A DNA stretch of 64,000 nucleotides from UBA1163 sp049513055. GTDB lineage: Bacteria > Desulfobacterota > BSN033 > UBA1163. Position 1 is the first letter of the stretch, and every line of letters begins with the position of its first letter. Made by a program: the position numbers and the translations under genes. This document shows positions 1 through 7,459 of the stretch, in pieces. The DNA lies in the NCBI GenBank assembly GCA_049513055.1, contig JBEKWN010000026.1, positions 1-64,000 on the forward strand, read 5' to 3'. The notes beneath the pieces were generated by a model that was not told the DNA's origin, did no database searches, and was given only the letters and a program-made list of their open reading frames with translations.

Positions 1-105
1 AGTAGGTGAATTCATCAATCAGAGGTTATTCAATTTAAAACCCCTATAATCAACCCTTCGACTCCCTAGCATAAATACTGGGGCTTGCTCAGGGTTGACC
101 CTGCA

Positions 106-139
106 CTTCGATAAACTCAGTGTCCTGAGCCTGTCGAAG
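106..139. repeat. Intergenic palindromic repeat (CTTCGA...TCGAAG)
   Basis: Two 15-nt arms (106-120 and 125-139) are inverted repeats around a 4-nt loop, counting G-T pairs. The arms start and end with CTTCGA and TCGAAG. Such palindromes are often dispersed between genes in draft genomes of this type. It lies at the 3' side of the phosphoesterase gene on the minus strand and could act as a transcript-end hairpin, although no T-run follows it. Confidence 0.6.
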
Positions 140-210
140 GAAGCGGCGCTTTGGACAATGGCTTTAAGGATAAAGCTTGTCACCACCGAATGGGTCAAAT
201 ATTTAATTTT

Positions 211-687
211 TTAAATTTTAATAATCTCACCCTCTATCTTTTCTCCGAGATGGAGAATACCGAGGGTGGCTCGGTGAATAAAAGAGCGGGTGGGAGAACC
301 GGGGTTAAAGAAGTAAATGTTTTTTACCTGGTGATTCGCCGGGGTATGGGTGTGACCATAAACAATCGCATCTACTTTGTCAAATTCTCCTCGGATGCGT
401 GATTCGATCCCGAAGGGAGAACCTCCTCCATGGATCAGGCTGATCTTAAATCCCTTTAATTCAATGATCCTCTTCTGGGGAAATGCCTTCCGAATATCCT
501 GGGAATCCATATTCCCACAAACAGCAATCAGTTCTTTCTGGCTTGAAAGATACTCTGCAATGCTCCATTCCACAAAGTCCCCTGCATGAAAAATCTTTTC
601 CACATCCTTGAAATGGAATTCAATCATCTTCATAAATTCAGGGTAAGGTTCCCTCAGGTGTGTATCTGAAATCACACCGATCTTCAT
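211..687 (-). CDS. YfcE/MJ0936-type metallophosphoesterase
   Basis: This 158-residue cytoplasmic phosphodiesterase belongs to the calcineurin-like family. The full two-metal site is visible: the D-x-H pair near the N-terminus (Asp8, His10), GD at Asp37, GN at Asn59, His86, and the GHTH motif with His112 and His114. The length is normal for the YfcE/MJ0936 group, whose members hydrolyse model phosphodiesters and whose natural substrates are mostly unknown. Its start codon overlaps the stop of the upstream M28 peptidase gene (ATGA), so the two are translationally coupled. The family is certain; the physiological substrate is not. Confidence 0.9.
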   Translation of the reverse strand: MKIGVISDTHLREPYPEFMKMIEFHFKDVEKIFHAGDFVEWSIAEYLSSQKELIAVCGNMDSQDIRKAFPQKRIIELKGFKISLIHGGGSPFGIESRIRGEFDKVDAIVYGHTHTPANHQVKNIYFFNPGSPTRSFIHRATLGILHLGEKIEGEIIKI

Positions 688-1622
688 CTGGCCAACTCCA
701 CGATCGAATAAAAGACTCCGACGGCCACATTTTGCATAAATTCGAAATTGAGGGTCTCCATTCTATCCGAAGGGAGGTGGTAATTCGGGTTTCTTAAAAA
801 AGCAGTATCTGTGATCATCAGCGCTGATACCCCCCGATCCCAGAAAGTACTATGATCACTTAGTCTCACCTCTTCCATTCCCTCCCCATTCCCGGGCACC
901 ATAAGAAATTCTAAAGGAAGTTGGGGGATATGGGTTTTGAAAGACTGGCAAACTTTTTCCAATAATTCCTTCGACCTCTCGTTTCCAATGATGGCGATGA
1001 AATCTCCCACATTGGGATAATATTTGGGATTGAGATAAGGAGGATAATCTTGCCTGGAACCGGTAAATCCTACCATCTCTAATGAAATCATCCCGAGGAT
1101 TTCTTCTTCTCCTTTTCTAAGCCTCTCGACATAATGGGTACTGCCGACATAATCGTATTCTTCGAGGGAGAAGGCGATCAATCTTAAAGTGTTATCTAAA
1201 GGGACAGCCTGAATATTCCTTGCCACCTCAAGAAGCACAGCAATGGCACTAGCATTGTCGTCCGCCCCCGGGGAGTCTGGAACGGTGTCGTAATGAGCCC
1301 CCAGGATGAAGACTCTGTTGGGAGAGGTTATCCCTTTCTTTTCTGCCACAATATTTTTATAAGATTTCCCTTCCCATTGAAAATGGTCCTCTTTCACGTC
1401 CAATCCAATCTTCAGAAATTCTCTCTTAATATATTGTGCTGCCTGCTCCAACTTGGGATAGCCATCATAGGGATTTCGATCAAAATGGATATTTTCCATA
1501 TGCCCTTTAAGTTTTTCTATCGATATCATCATCTTTTTATCAGGGATCCTTCCATCCCCAATCATTAAGAAAAGTAAAGAGAAGATTAAGAAAAATGGCA
1601 AGAGGGCAATTCGAAATCCCAT
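684..1622 (-). CDS. M28-family zinc aminopeptidase, membrane-anchored or exported
   Basis: The protein begins with a hydrophobic segment (about residues 5-24) that looks like a signal anchor or signal peptide. An M28 peptidase domain follows, with the zinc ligands in order: H-x-D (HYDT), the bridging aspartate in ADDNAS, the Glu pair in SLEEYD, and a late His in SDHSTFWDRG. M28 enzymes release N-terminal amino acids or act on modified peptides outside the cytoplasm. ATG at 1622 is chosen over the TTG two codons upstream; neither has a strong ribosome-binding site. It is coupled to the downstream phosphoesterase by an ATGA overlap. The exact substrate cannot be read from sequence. Confidence 0.88.
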   Translation of the reverse strand: MGFRIALLPFFLIFSLLFLMIGDGRIPDKKMMISIEKLKGHMENIHFDRNPYDGYPKLEQAAQYIKREFLKIGLDVKEDHFQWEGKSYKNIVAEKKGITSPNRVFILGAHYDTVPDSPGADDNASAIAVLLEVARNIQAVPLDNTLRLIAFSLEEYDYVGSTHYVERLRKGEEEILGMISLEMVGFTGSRQDYPPYLNPKYYPNVGDFIAIIGNERSKELLEKVCQSFKTHIPQLPLEFLMVPGNGEGMEEVRLSDHSTFWDRGVSALMITDTAFLRNPNYHLPSDRMETLNFEFMQNVAVGVFYSIVELAR

Positions 1623-1724
1623 GATCAAGTGTCGGTGAGGCTTATGTTATTTAAAAATGGATGTCCTGTCAATTTGAAGTTCCATCCCCCTGATGGATTT
1701 CCTTTTTTACCCCTTTTGGTTATA

Positions 1725-2183
1725 ATGGAAAAAATGCCAATTGGTAGGAAGAAGAAGGCTATTGTTCATATTGCCAAAGAAGACCTCCATCTTGATGAGG
1801 AATCTTATCATCAGATTCTTAAAGGAGTGGCAGGGGTGGAAAGTGCAACCCAGTTGACCAAAAAGGGTTTCGAGAAGGTGATGAAGCGTTTTCAAGAGAT
1901 GGGATTCAGAGGTCTTCTCCCTTACCCCTATCATCCCATACCAAAAGGTCGGCTCATCCCTTCGGATAGTCCCCAAGGACTGGAACCCATCACTTCAAGC
2001 CAACAGGACTTCATCGCTTACCTCTTAGAGAAATTAAACTGGGGGGAAGAACATTACCATGCCTTTTGTCAACGGATCATTAAAAGACCCGAGGTCTTAA
2101 CGAAGCGGGATGGACAAAAAATCATCATCGGTTTGATGGCCATATTGAGAAAAGAGACAATCCAAAAGAGGAGAAGCTCATGA
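1725..2183 (+). CDS. GemA-like (Mu gp16 / DUF1018) regulatory protein
   Basis: The protein has about 152 residues from the ATG at 1725; the frame is open further upstream, but homology starts after this Met. The N-terminal pattern of a basic stretch, HIAKEDLHLDEESYHQIL and then a TKKGFEKVMKRFQEMGF helix matches the Mu gp16/GemA family. Such proteins are normally found in Mu-like prophages, where GemA affects host gene expression and DNA gyrase-related phenotypes. A second helical part follows (about residues 85-140). No other phage gene is nearby. The stop overlaps the start of the next gene (ATGA), so it forms an operon with the BFN/PDZ protein. Family confidence is good; the role in this setting is unknown. 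Confidence 0.7.
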   Translation: MEKMPIGRKKKAIVHIAKEDLHLDEESYHQILKGVAGVESATQLTKKGFEKVMKRFQEMGFRGLLPYPYHPIPKGRLIPSDSPQGLEPITSSQQDFIAYLLEKLNWGEEHYHAFCQRIIKRPEVLTKRDGQKIIIGLMAILRKETIQKRRSS

Positions 2184-2968
2184 AAAGGTATTGGAAGATC
2201 GGCCTTGCGGTTGCCCTGCTCGTCTCATTGGTGTTGGTCGCCATTAGCAAAGAGACCCCTCCCCCCTTCATTGAAATGGAGGTGAAAGGGGTGAGGCTGG
2301 ATGCTATCGGGCACAACCCCGTCGTCCTCCTTGCTGATAAAAATGGGAAAAAGGCCCTCCCCATCTGGATCGGTCTCCTGGAAGCAAATGCGATCGATAA
2401 GGAACTAAAAAACATTACCTCCCCAAGACCTATGACCCATGACCTCCTTCATTCGATTCTAACTCAAGTTCAAGTCAAGGTGAAGGAAGTAAAAATTGTC
2501 GAGCTAAAAGATCAAACCTATTATGCGACTCTTTTTCTAAAATCGAACAAAGGGGTGATCGAGGTTGACGCTCGACCCAGCGATGCCATTATCCTCGCAC
2601 TAAAATCTAAAATTCCGATCTTCGTCGCAGCCAAGATTCTCGATGAACAGGGGATCGCCCTTACTAAAAAGAATGTCTTTGGAGAACGATATGGAATTCG
2701 AATCCAGGAACTCACCCCTGCCTTAGCCTCCCACTTCAACTTCAAGAACAAAAAGGGTGTATTGGTGGCAGAGGTCCTCCCAGGCAGTATCTCAGAAACC
2801 TCTGGAATTAAAGCCGGAGACATCATTACTAAAGTCAATTCAAAAGAAGTGGGAAGTGTTCAAGATTTTGAAGAAATGTTTGACGCGGCTAAGGAGGGCG
2901 ATTCGCTGAGGATCTTACTTTTTAGAGAAGAGAAATTTCAGGAAGTCAATCTATTTCTGAAACCTTAA
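2180..2968 (+). CDS. Membrane-anchored BFN (DUF151) domain plus PDZ domain protein
   Basis: This 262-residue protein has one N-terminal membrane segment (about residues 7-22). It is followed by a bifunctional-nuclease (DUF151) domain at about 31-150, with the family signatures LPIWIGLLEA and DARPSDAIILAL. A C-terminal PDZ domain (about 170-262) carries GVLVAEVLPGS and a GIKAGDIITKVN core. BFN domains bind or cleave nucleic acid in some members, but many bacterial ones are uncharacterised. The PDZ part suggests a protein-binding role at the envelope side of the membrane. Translation is coupled to the GemA-like gene upstream. Confidence 0.85.
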   Translation: MKRYWKIGLAVALLVSLVLVAISKETPPPFIEMEVKGVRLDAIGHNPVVLLADKNGKKALPIWIGLLEANAIDKELKNITSPRPMTHDLLHSILTQVQVKVKEVKIVELKDQTYYATLFLKSNKGVIEVDARPSDAIILALKSKIPIFVAAKILDEQGIALTKKNVFGERYGIRIQELTPALASHFNFKNKKGVLVAEVLPGSISETSGIKAGDIITKVNSKEVGSVQDFEEMFDAAKEGDSLRILLFREEKFQEVNLFLKP

Positions 2969-3116
2969 TTCTTTCTTTTAATTTTCTACTTTTCCCTTTT
3001 CTGGCGGCACTATCTCCACGCATCACCCTACCCCAAATCAGGTATTGTAGGTAACCGTTTGAGGTTCTTGATCATCTTGAGGATTTCTGTTTTTCTTTTC
3101 AGCCATTTCTGTGACC

Positions 3117-3446
3117 TCAGTTCAGCAGGCGTTTGATGATTGGAACTTTGAAGAACTGAACTCCTTCCTCTTTGAGGATGACCTCCTCTTCCGTCGTGGC
3201 CGTTCCTTTAATATTCCTTGTTTCTGCTTCTCCGTAATGAATCTTGAGAGCCTCTTTGTAAAATTCAGGCCCTACATCTTCAAAATGCTTGTTCAAATAA
3301 TCGTGGACCAACTGAAGTGCCTGGTGAGGATCAATCTCCTCTTTCACCATCATGCCGGCAGATTTCTGCTCCTCAAAGGAGGTACCGTCTTTGAACCAGC
3401 ACTCAAATTTATGACCGTTTGAACAGAAAAGATCGAAGGCAATCAT
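3117..3446 (-). CDS. DUF1178 family protein, internally shortened
   Basis: The N-terminus (MIAFDLFCSNGHKFECWF, then FEEQKSAG) and the C-terminal half (HFEDVGPEFYKEALKIHYGE, GTATTEEE, EEGVQFF) are typical of DUF1178. Family members are usually about 140-150 residues; this one is 109. The missing part lies after residue 32, where a CPVCG zinc-binding pair and a linker normally sit, so only the first cysteine region remains. The shortening keeps the frame. Function of the family is unknown. It may be non-functional because half of the metal site is gone, or the deletion may be an assembly fault. Confidence 0.75.
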   Translation of the reverse strand: MIAFDLFCSNGHKFECWFKDGTSFEEQKSAGMMVKEEIDPHQALQLVHDYLNKHFEDVGPEFYKEALKIHYGEAETRNIKGTATTEEEVILKEEGVQFFKVPIIKRLLN

Positions 3447-3670
3447 CTTATTCCCTCAAAAATAATTTAACACTCTTCAATCTATCTTGGCAAGCCATTT
3501 TTGTGAGAAAAATGAAGAGAAAAATGAAGATTGCAAAACAGTAGGGAATATTATACCATAGGCAATCCAAGAAGAGCACCCTGTGATACTCAATATCAAT
3601 ATCGTCTCTCAAAAGATAGCCTTGAAAGATTTCGAGTCATCCTAAGAGTAGTGGAAAATAAGTAAAAAGA

Positions 3671-4177
3671 TTGGATGCTCCTTCCGACTTAAGAAAAGTA
3701 ATTGAGCGCGCAGGAAGACATTATGAGTCGTTTCATTCAAAAGAAAACATCTTAGATCAATTTATTGATTTATTAATCTCCATTGAAACTCTATTTAGTC
3801 CATCGGATATGAGAGAGTCGACCTATAGGATCTGTGAGAATATGGCCTTTTTCCTCGGGCAGAATTCCAATGAGAGAAATAAGATTTACCAATTTATGAA
3901 CATCATTCTAGATAAAAGAAATAAACTTTATCATGGTGGTTATAATACAAAGGAAGTTGACGAAGGGAAATTTATTGCAAAAAGTGAAATTGGGGAGTTA
4001 GCATCGTATGCTCGGAGATCGATAGTAGGATATATCATTTTATTTTTGCGAGAATATAATCATAAAAAAGTTGTTTTAAATAAAATTCAGCTTCTAATTA
4101 TGGGCAAAGAATCCAGCGATGAATTTCAGCGAAGCATTGATGCAGATCTATATATTCAGGAGAATATTCCATTCTAG
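3671..4177 (+). CDS. Apea-like HEPN domain protein, 5'-truncated
   Basis: The 168-residue frame matches the C-terminal part of Apea-like HEPN proteins: an ISIETLF helix, a CENMAFFLG helix, and a DKRNKLYHGG segment holding the R-x4-H motif of HEPN ribonucleases. Full proteins are usually more than 300 residues. A stop codon (3659-3661) lies just before the only available start, a TTG at 3671. Upstream, in another frame (3603-3662), a short helix-like peptide ending VILRVVENK reads as though it belonged to the same protein. The gene therefore looks 5'-truncated or frameshifted. Such proteins occur in defence and toxin contexts, but no partner is visible here. Confidence 0.55.
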   Translation: MDAPSDLRKVIERAGRHYESFHSKENILDQFIDLLISIETLFSPSDMRESTYRICENMAFFLGQNSNERNKIYQFMNIILDKRNKLYHGGYNTKEVDEGKFIAKSEIGELASYARRSIVGYIILFLREYNHKKVVLNKIQLLIMGKESSDEFQRSIDADLYIQENIPF

Positions 4178-4223
4178 AACGGCCTCTGGAAATTATGAAA
4201 AAGCAAACCGATACAGTAGAAAC

Positions 4224-4433
4224 TTTTCACCGGGGGAAAAAGTTATGAAACAATGGCAAGAGCTTGGCAAAGAACTGAGGCGTTACATCAATCCTGAGAC
4301 TTTTTCGGTGGCGGTTAGGATTTTACAGCATAAGAATAAATCAGATGCTGAAACGATACTGAATCAAGTTCAGCACAAGGTTCAGCATGACATATTCGGC
4401 CTTTATTGGGCTTTTCAGCAACAAAAAAAATGA
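4224..4433 (+). pseudogene. DUF169 N-terminal fragment
   Basis: The first 26 residues from ATG 4224 (KQWQELGKELRRYINPETF, then VAVRIL) match the start of DUF169 proteins, which are usually over 200 residues. After that the frame runs into sequence resembling a dispersed intergenic repeat (two close copies of a TTCAGCA motif at about 4370-4390) and stops at 4433. This is best read as the 5' remnant of a disrupted gene. It lies directly upstream of the MerB-like gene and may share its transcript. Confidence 0.5.
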
Positions 4434-4472
4434 GGACGAATTGATAATTTTTATTTACAGGGGGTGAGCATT

Positions 4473-5135
4473 ATGACCAATCCAACTGATTTAGATCGAA
4501 CTTTCCATTTTATTATGAAAAGAATGGTGGAATCTGGGCAGGCGCCGCATTATACGGAGATCGCCTCTGGTCTGGGAATTTCCGTGGAAGAAGGCCGAAA
4601 AGCTCTTCACGACCTTATGGCAGCAGGGATTCCTGGATGGCTATTTCCAAATACTGATTACATCGCCTCTTTTGCTCCATTCAACAATCTTCCCACTCAG
4701 TATCGAATAACCATTGAAGGACAGCAGAAATGGTTTGGCCAGTGAGCGTTCGAATCGCTAGCAGTTTGCTGGCTCTTTCCAGGGAAAACAGTCCAGATCG
4801 ATGCTCCCTGTCTCGATTGTGGGCTCCCGATTCGGGTGGAGATCCGGGACGGGCAACTCCTTCGAACCGGGCCCGAAGGTCTGATGGCATATGTGGCTGT
4901 TCCTTTTTGGAAGTGGTTTGAAAATGCCCCCTATGCCTGAAGCACAATGAACCTCTTCCGGGCCGAGGGCATCCTCACACTCCCAGACTTGGTCAAACTC
5001 TTTTCAGGCATCTATTTTCGCAGACGCCTAGACGGTGATTGGGTCTCACATAGTCGAGAGTATGTCCGGGAAATGGTCACAACGCTTGCTGAGCTTGGAA
5101 AGACCGGCCCTTTCTGGAAGCGACCGAAGCCATAG
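4473..5135 (+). CDS. MerB-like organomercurial lyase family protein with two in-frame TGA codons (probable double selenoprotein)
   Basis: Read through two TGA codons (4743-4745 and 4938-4940), one frame gives a 220-residue protein close to the 212 of MerB. Residues 1-85 form the MerB-type winged-helix N-terminus (TDYIASFAPFNNLPTQYRI). The catalytic part follows (GKTVQIDAPCLDCGLPI, EGLMAYVAVPFWKWFENAP), ending TGPFWKRP. Aligned by hand to plasmid R831b MerB, TGA codon 91 falls on catalytic Cys96 and TGA codon 156 on catalytic Cys159; spacing is 65 versus 63 residues. Cys113 matches Cys117, and Glu94 sits where MerB has Asp99. Each TGA has a hairpin starting 12 nt after it. ATG 4473 has GGGGTG 6 nt upstream. 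Selenocysteine is the simplest reading; Cys-to-TGA sequencing error or decay would have to hit exactly both catalytic sites. No mer or sel genes are in the window. Confidence 0.8.
4746..4773 (+). promoter_or_regulatory. SECIS-like hairpin after first TGA
   Basis: Eleven nucleotides after TGA 4743-4745, a 7-bp stem (4757-4763 with 4767-4773, one G-T pair) closes a GTT loop: GCTAGCA, GTT, TGCTGGC. Bacterial SECIS elements are stem-loops just downstream of the UGA with a G/U-containing apical loop bound by SelB, at about this distance in E. coli fdhF. The hairpin also encodes conserved protein sequence (LAVCW), so folding and coding are superimposed. Confidence 0.6.
4941..4968 (+). promoter_or_regulatory. 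SECIS-like hairpin after second TGA (weaker)
   Basis: Again 11 nucleotides after TGA 4938-4940, CCTC (4952-4955) pairs with GAGG (4965-4968) around a 9-nt loop rich in G (TTCCGGGCC). The stem is short and less convincing than the first, but the spacing from the TGA is identical. Confidence 0.4.
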
Positions 5136-5333
5136 CCAAAGAGAATCTCGTATAGCGAAGGCACAATTCCAAGTGGTCCTGTTAAGAAAAAATATCCCTT
5201 CCAGTCAAAAAAGTAATTTGATTCATGAAGGGTGAAAAAAAAGATTAAACTTACATTCCAATTGACGGATATCTTTAAACAGGTTGGTGATAAAAAGGGA
5301 AGGTAAATAGAGGTCTTAAAGAACCTTTTTCAC

Positions 5334-5955
5334 TTATCTAAGATCAACACGTTTGACGCCTTCCATCTCAAAAACTTCTTGGAAGAGATCTCGACTGGGG
5401 TGAACAGTATGGAGCCGGAGTCGGAAGTTTACTGTCATCTCCTTCTTTTCAAGAAATCCGGTCAAATTGCCCTTCCAGATCCTTAGAGACAATCACCATC
5501 TCCCTATACCAATCTTTGGTTAATCTCTTTTCAAAGATCTTCAATCCTATAAGAGAAAGAATGGTAATGGCAGCTGTAACGGAGCCAAAGAGATAATATC
5601 CTGAGCCGATGGCTAAACCGATCGCACAAACGACCCACATACAGGCGGCTGTCGTGAGGCCTCGTATCGAATCTTTATATCGGATGATGACTCCGGCGCC
5701 TAAAAAACCGATTCCTGTAATCGCTTGTGCAGCGATGCGTCCTGGATCAACCTTGAAGATATCTCCTGGAATTTTCCCCCCATATTTGAAGAAGAGGTAT
5801 TCCGAAATAACCATGATTAAGGCTGAACCCAGAGAAACAAGAAGGTAGGTTCTCACACCCGCTTCCCTTCCATGGATCTCTCGTTCCAGACCGATAAATC
5901 CCCCAAGAATGGAAGCTAACACTAATCTAAAAATGATCTCTAAATCGTGTGGCAT
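5334..5955 (-). pseudogene. MgtC/SapB-family membrane protein with C-terminal frameshift
   Basis: ATG at 5955 follows a GGAG site. The first 160 residues are a clear MgtC domain with four or five membrane segments and the signatures GGFIGLERE, AGVRTYLLVSLGSA, GIGFLGAGVI and GLTTAACMWV. MgtC proteins affect magnesium limitation responses and inhibit F-type ATP synthase in some pathogens. The uninterrupted frame ends at 5449. Removing one G from the GGG run near 5470-5472 would continue the protein as EGNLTGFLEKKEMTV and on to a stop at 5334-5336, giving the small C-terminal domain usual for longer MgtC proteins. The frameshift may be real or a sequencing indel. Confidence 0.75.
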
Positions 5956-5983
5956 TTTTTCTCCTAAATTTCTTAAAGGAACT

Positions 5984-7459
5984 TCAAACCGTTTCTGCCG
6001 CGTCGATATACCGCCACAGTCCCATCTGTTCGAGGGCCTGGCGGACAGGGTCTCGTGAAGGTTCAGGTGTCCCCATCCAGAATGCGAGGACGACTGCCTG
6101 TATGCCGACAACTCCATTGGTGCCAGATTCCTCCCTGGCCTGTTGGGCGGCGATCTGAGCAGCGCCATTGATGGTTTTCAATCGTGCTATTTCTGCCAAT
6201 GGAGGCGGCACAAACGCCATCAGGCTATCCAGCACCGAAGCAGCTTCCGGACTCAAGCGAACGTGGCTCACATCCGGCAATACATTTTCTTTAAGCGTCT
6301 GTCGTCCGATGATTGCTTCGATGAAAGCATCAAACTTCTTGAGAATGGCTTGATGCTTTTCTTTATCAACTCGTACCACCTTCTCCGCCCATCGCTTGCA
6401 GTAACCACATTCATCGCACGAACTGTGATAACAATCATAGGTCTTAAAATGTTCAGCGAAGCCATCGAGAGAGCGGTTATCGATCTGCATCACATCAGAG
6501 AAGGAGTAGCCAAAAATGTCAGCCATCTCCAGCATCATGTCGACGTTCACAAGGTCGGGCCGTATGAGATATTCCAAATTGGGTGGATTATAAGCGTTGC
6601 GACGCGGCAGGGTCAACAACTCTACGAGGTTCCCCTCAAAATGCCGCTGTTCGTAGGCGCGAACCACCTGCATCATGGTTTCAGTGGTCCGAAATCGTTC
6701 AAGCAATTTTAGCGAATCCATCCCCACTTCTTCATAATCCCCCACATCTTCTGGACGTATCCAACGGGCTTTGATGAGTTCATCGGGTCTCCCTAATTTC
6801 ATTCTTTGACAATAGACCTGACAATGGTCTAACACAAAACCACCACTGACATGGCCTCCCTGTGCCGAGTGGGACATCATATTGATATGATTCGTATCGA
6901 GATAGCACATATAAAGACAGGACGGGTTGGCTATAACCTCCAGTTTGCATTGAAGAGTCCTTCGCATCGAACGGAGCGCAGCGAAATCACGAGTCGCATA
7001 TTCAGCCAGAATGATTTGATCGGCGCCGATGTCCTCCCAATATTTAGCCCGTTTGACATTGGCAACGCGTGCCCAACTCGACACCACAACCTTGAGATGA
7101 GGGAAATGGCGTTTGATCCATATGAGCATGATCGGCAGGGTGATCGTCACCATATCAGCACCTGTTGAAGCCACCCACTCGATATGGTCGAAGAGAACGC
7201 GGTTCCCCTCACGAGTCATTTCGAGGTTGTCCTGACAGGCACCATTGAAAAGATAGTTGAAGTGGAAACCCCGCTTCCGCGTATCGGCGATGAATTCCTT
7301 AGCCTGTTCGCGTGCGACTTTCGGTGCCAGAAATGAGCCCCGTCCACCACCGAATGGGTCATCGGTAATCTGGCCAAAAATCGTATCCACAGCGGAAGAT
7401 TCATGGCTCAAACGTTCCAAGAGCTCTGGGTCCCAATTACAGGCAACTGAATACTTCAT
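5984..7459 (-). CDS. Peptidase U32-family protein
   Basis: The 491-residue protein has a U32-type barrel, recognisable from GADMVTITLPIM, GADQIILAEYATRDF and the LEVIANPSCLYMCY block. Cys181, Cys185, Cys213 and Cys217 form a four-cysteine set like the iron-sulfur ligands of UbiV/RlhA-type U32 proteins. Those relatives are hydroxylation or tRNA/rRNA-modification factors rather than proteases. A second cysteine cluster (CDECGYC) follows around residue 375. The tail (about 405-485), with a SPEA and VPPPL pattern, faintly resembles the small protochlorophyllide-reductase (PCP_red) domain; this is uncertain. It is followed on the same strand by the MgtC gene. The substrate is unknown. Confidence 0.7.
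   Translation of the reverse strand: MKYSVACNWDPELLERLSHESSAVDTIFGQITDDPFGGGRGSFLAPKVAREQAKEFIADTRKRGFHFNYLFNGACQDNLEMTREGNRVLFDHIEWVASTGADMVTITLPIMLIWIKRHFPHLKVVVSSWARVANVKRAKYWEDIGADQIILAEYATRDFAALRSMRRTLQCKLEVIANPSCLYMCYLDTNHINMMSHSAQGGHVSGGFVLDHCQVYCQRMKLGRPDELIKARWIRPEDVGDYEEVGMDSLKLLERFRTTETMMQVVRAYEQRHFEGNLVELLTLPRRNAYNPPNLEYLIRPDLVNVDMMLEMADIFGYSFSDVMQIDNRSLDGFAEHFKTYDCYHSSCDECGYCKRWAEKVVRVDKEKHQAILKKFDAFIEAIIGRQTLKENVLPDVSHVRLSPEAASVLDSLMAFVPPPLAEIARLKTINGAAQIAAQQAREESGTNGVVGIQAVVLAFWMGTPEPSRDPVRQALEQMGLWRYIDAAETV

Noticed and set aside
4681..4947. Minus-strand frame of 88 codons over the MerB-like gene
   Set aside because: It is antisense to conserved MerB sequence on both sides of the first TGA and has low-complexity composition.
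5445..5480. TGA ending the MgtC frame (5449-5451) as a selenocysteine codon
   Set aside because: The C-terminal domain continues in a different frame, which a one-base indel explains; no homologous Cys is expected there.
5449..6168. Longer MgtC start at 6168
   Set aside because: The extra 71 residues overlap the end of the U32 gene in another frame and are unlike MgtC; ATG 5955 has a ribosome-binding site.
6143..6712. Plus-strand open frame of 189 codons opposite the U32 gene
   Set aside because: It is antisense to a well-conserved protein and resembles no family.
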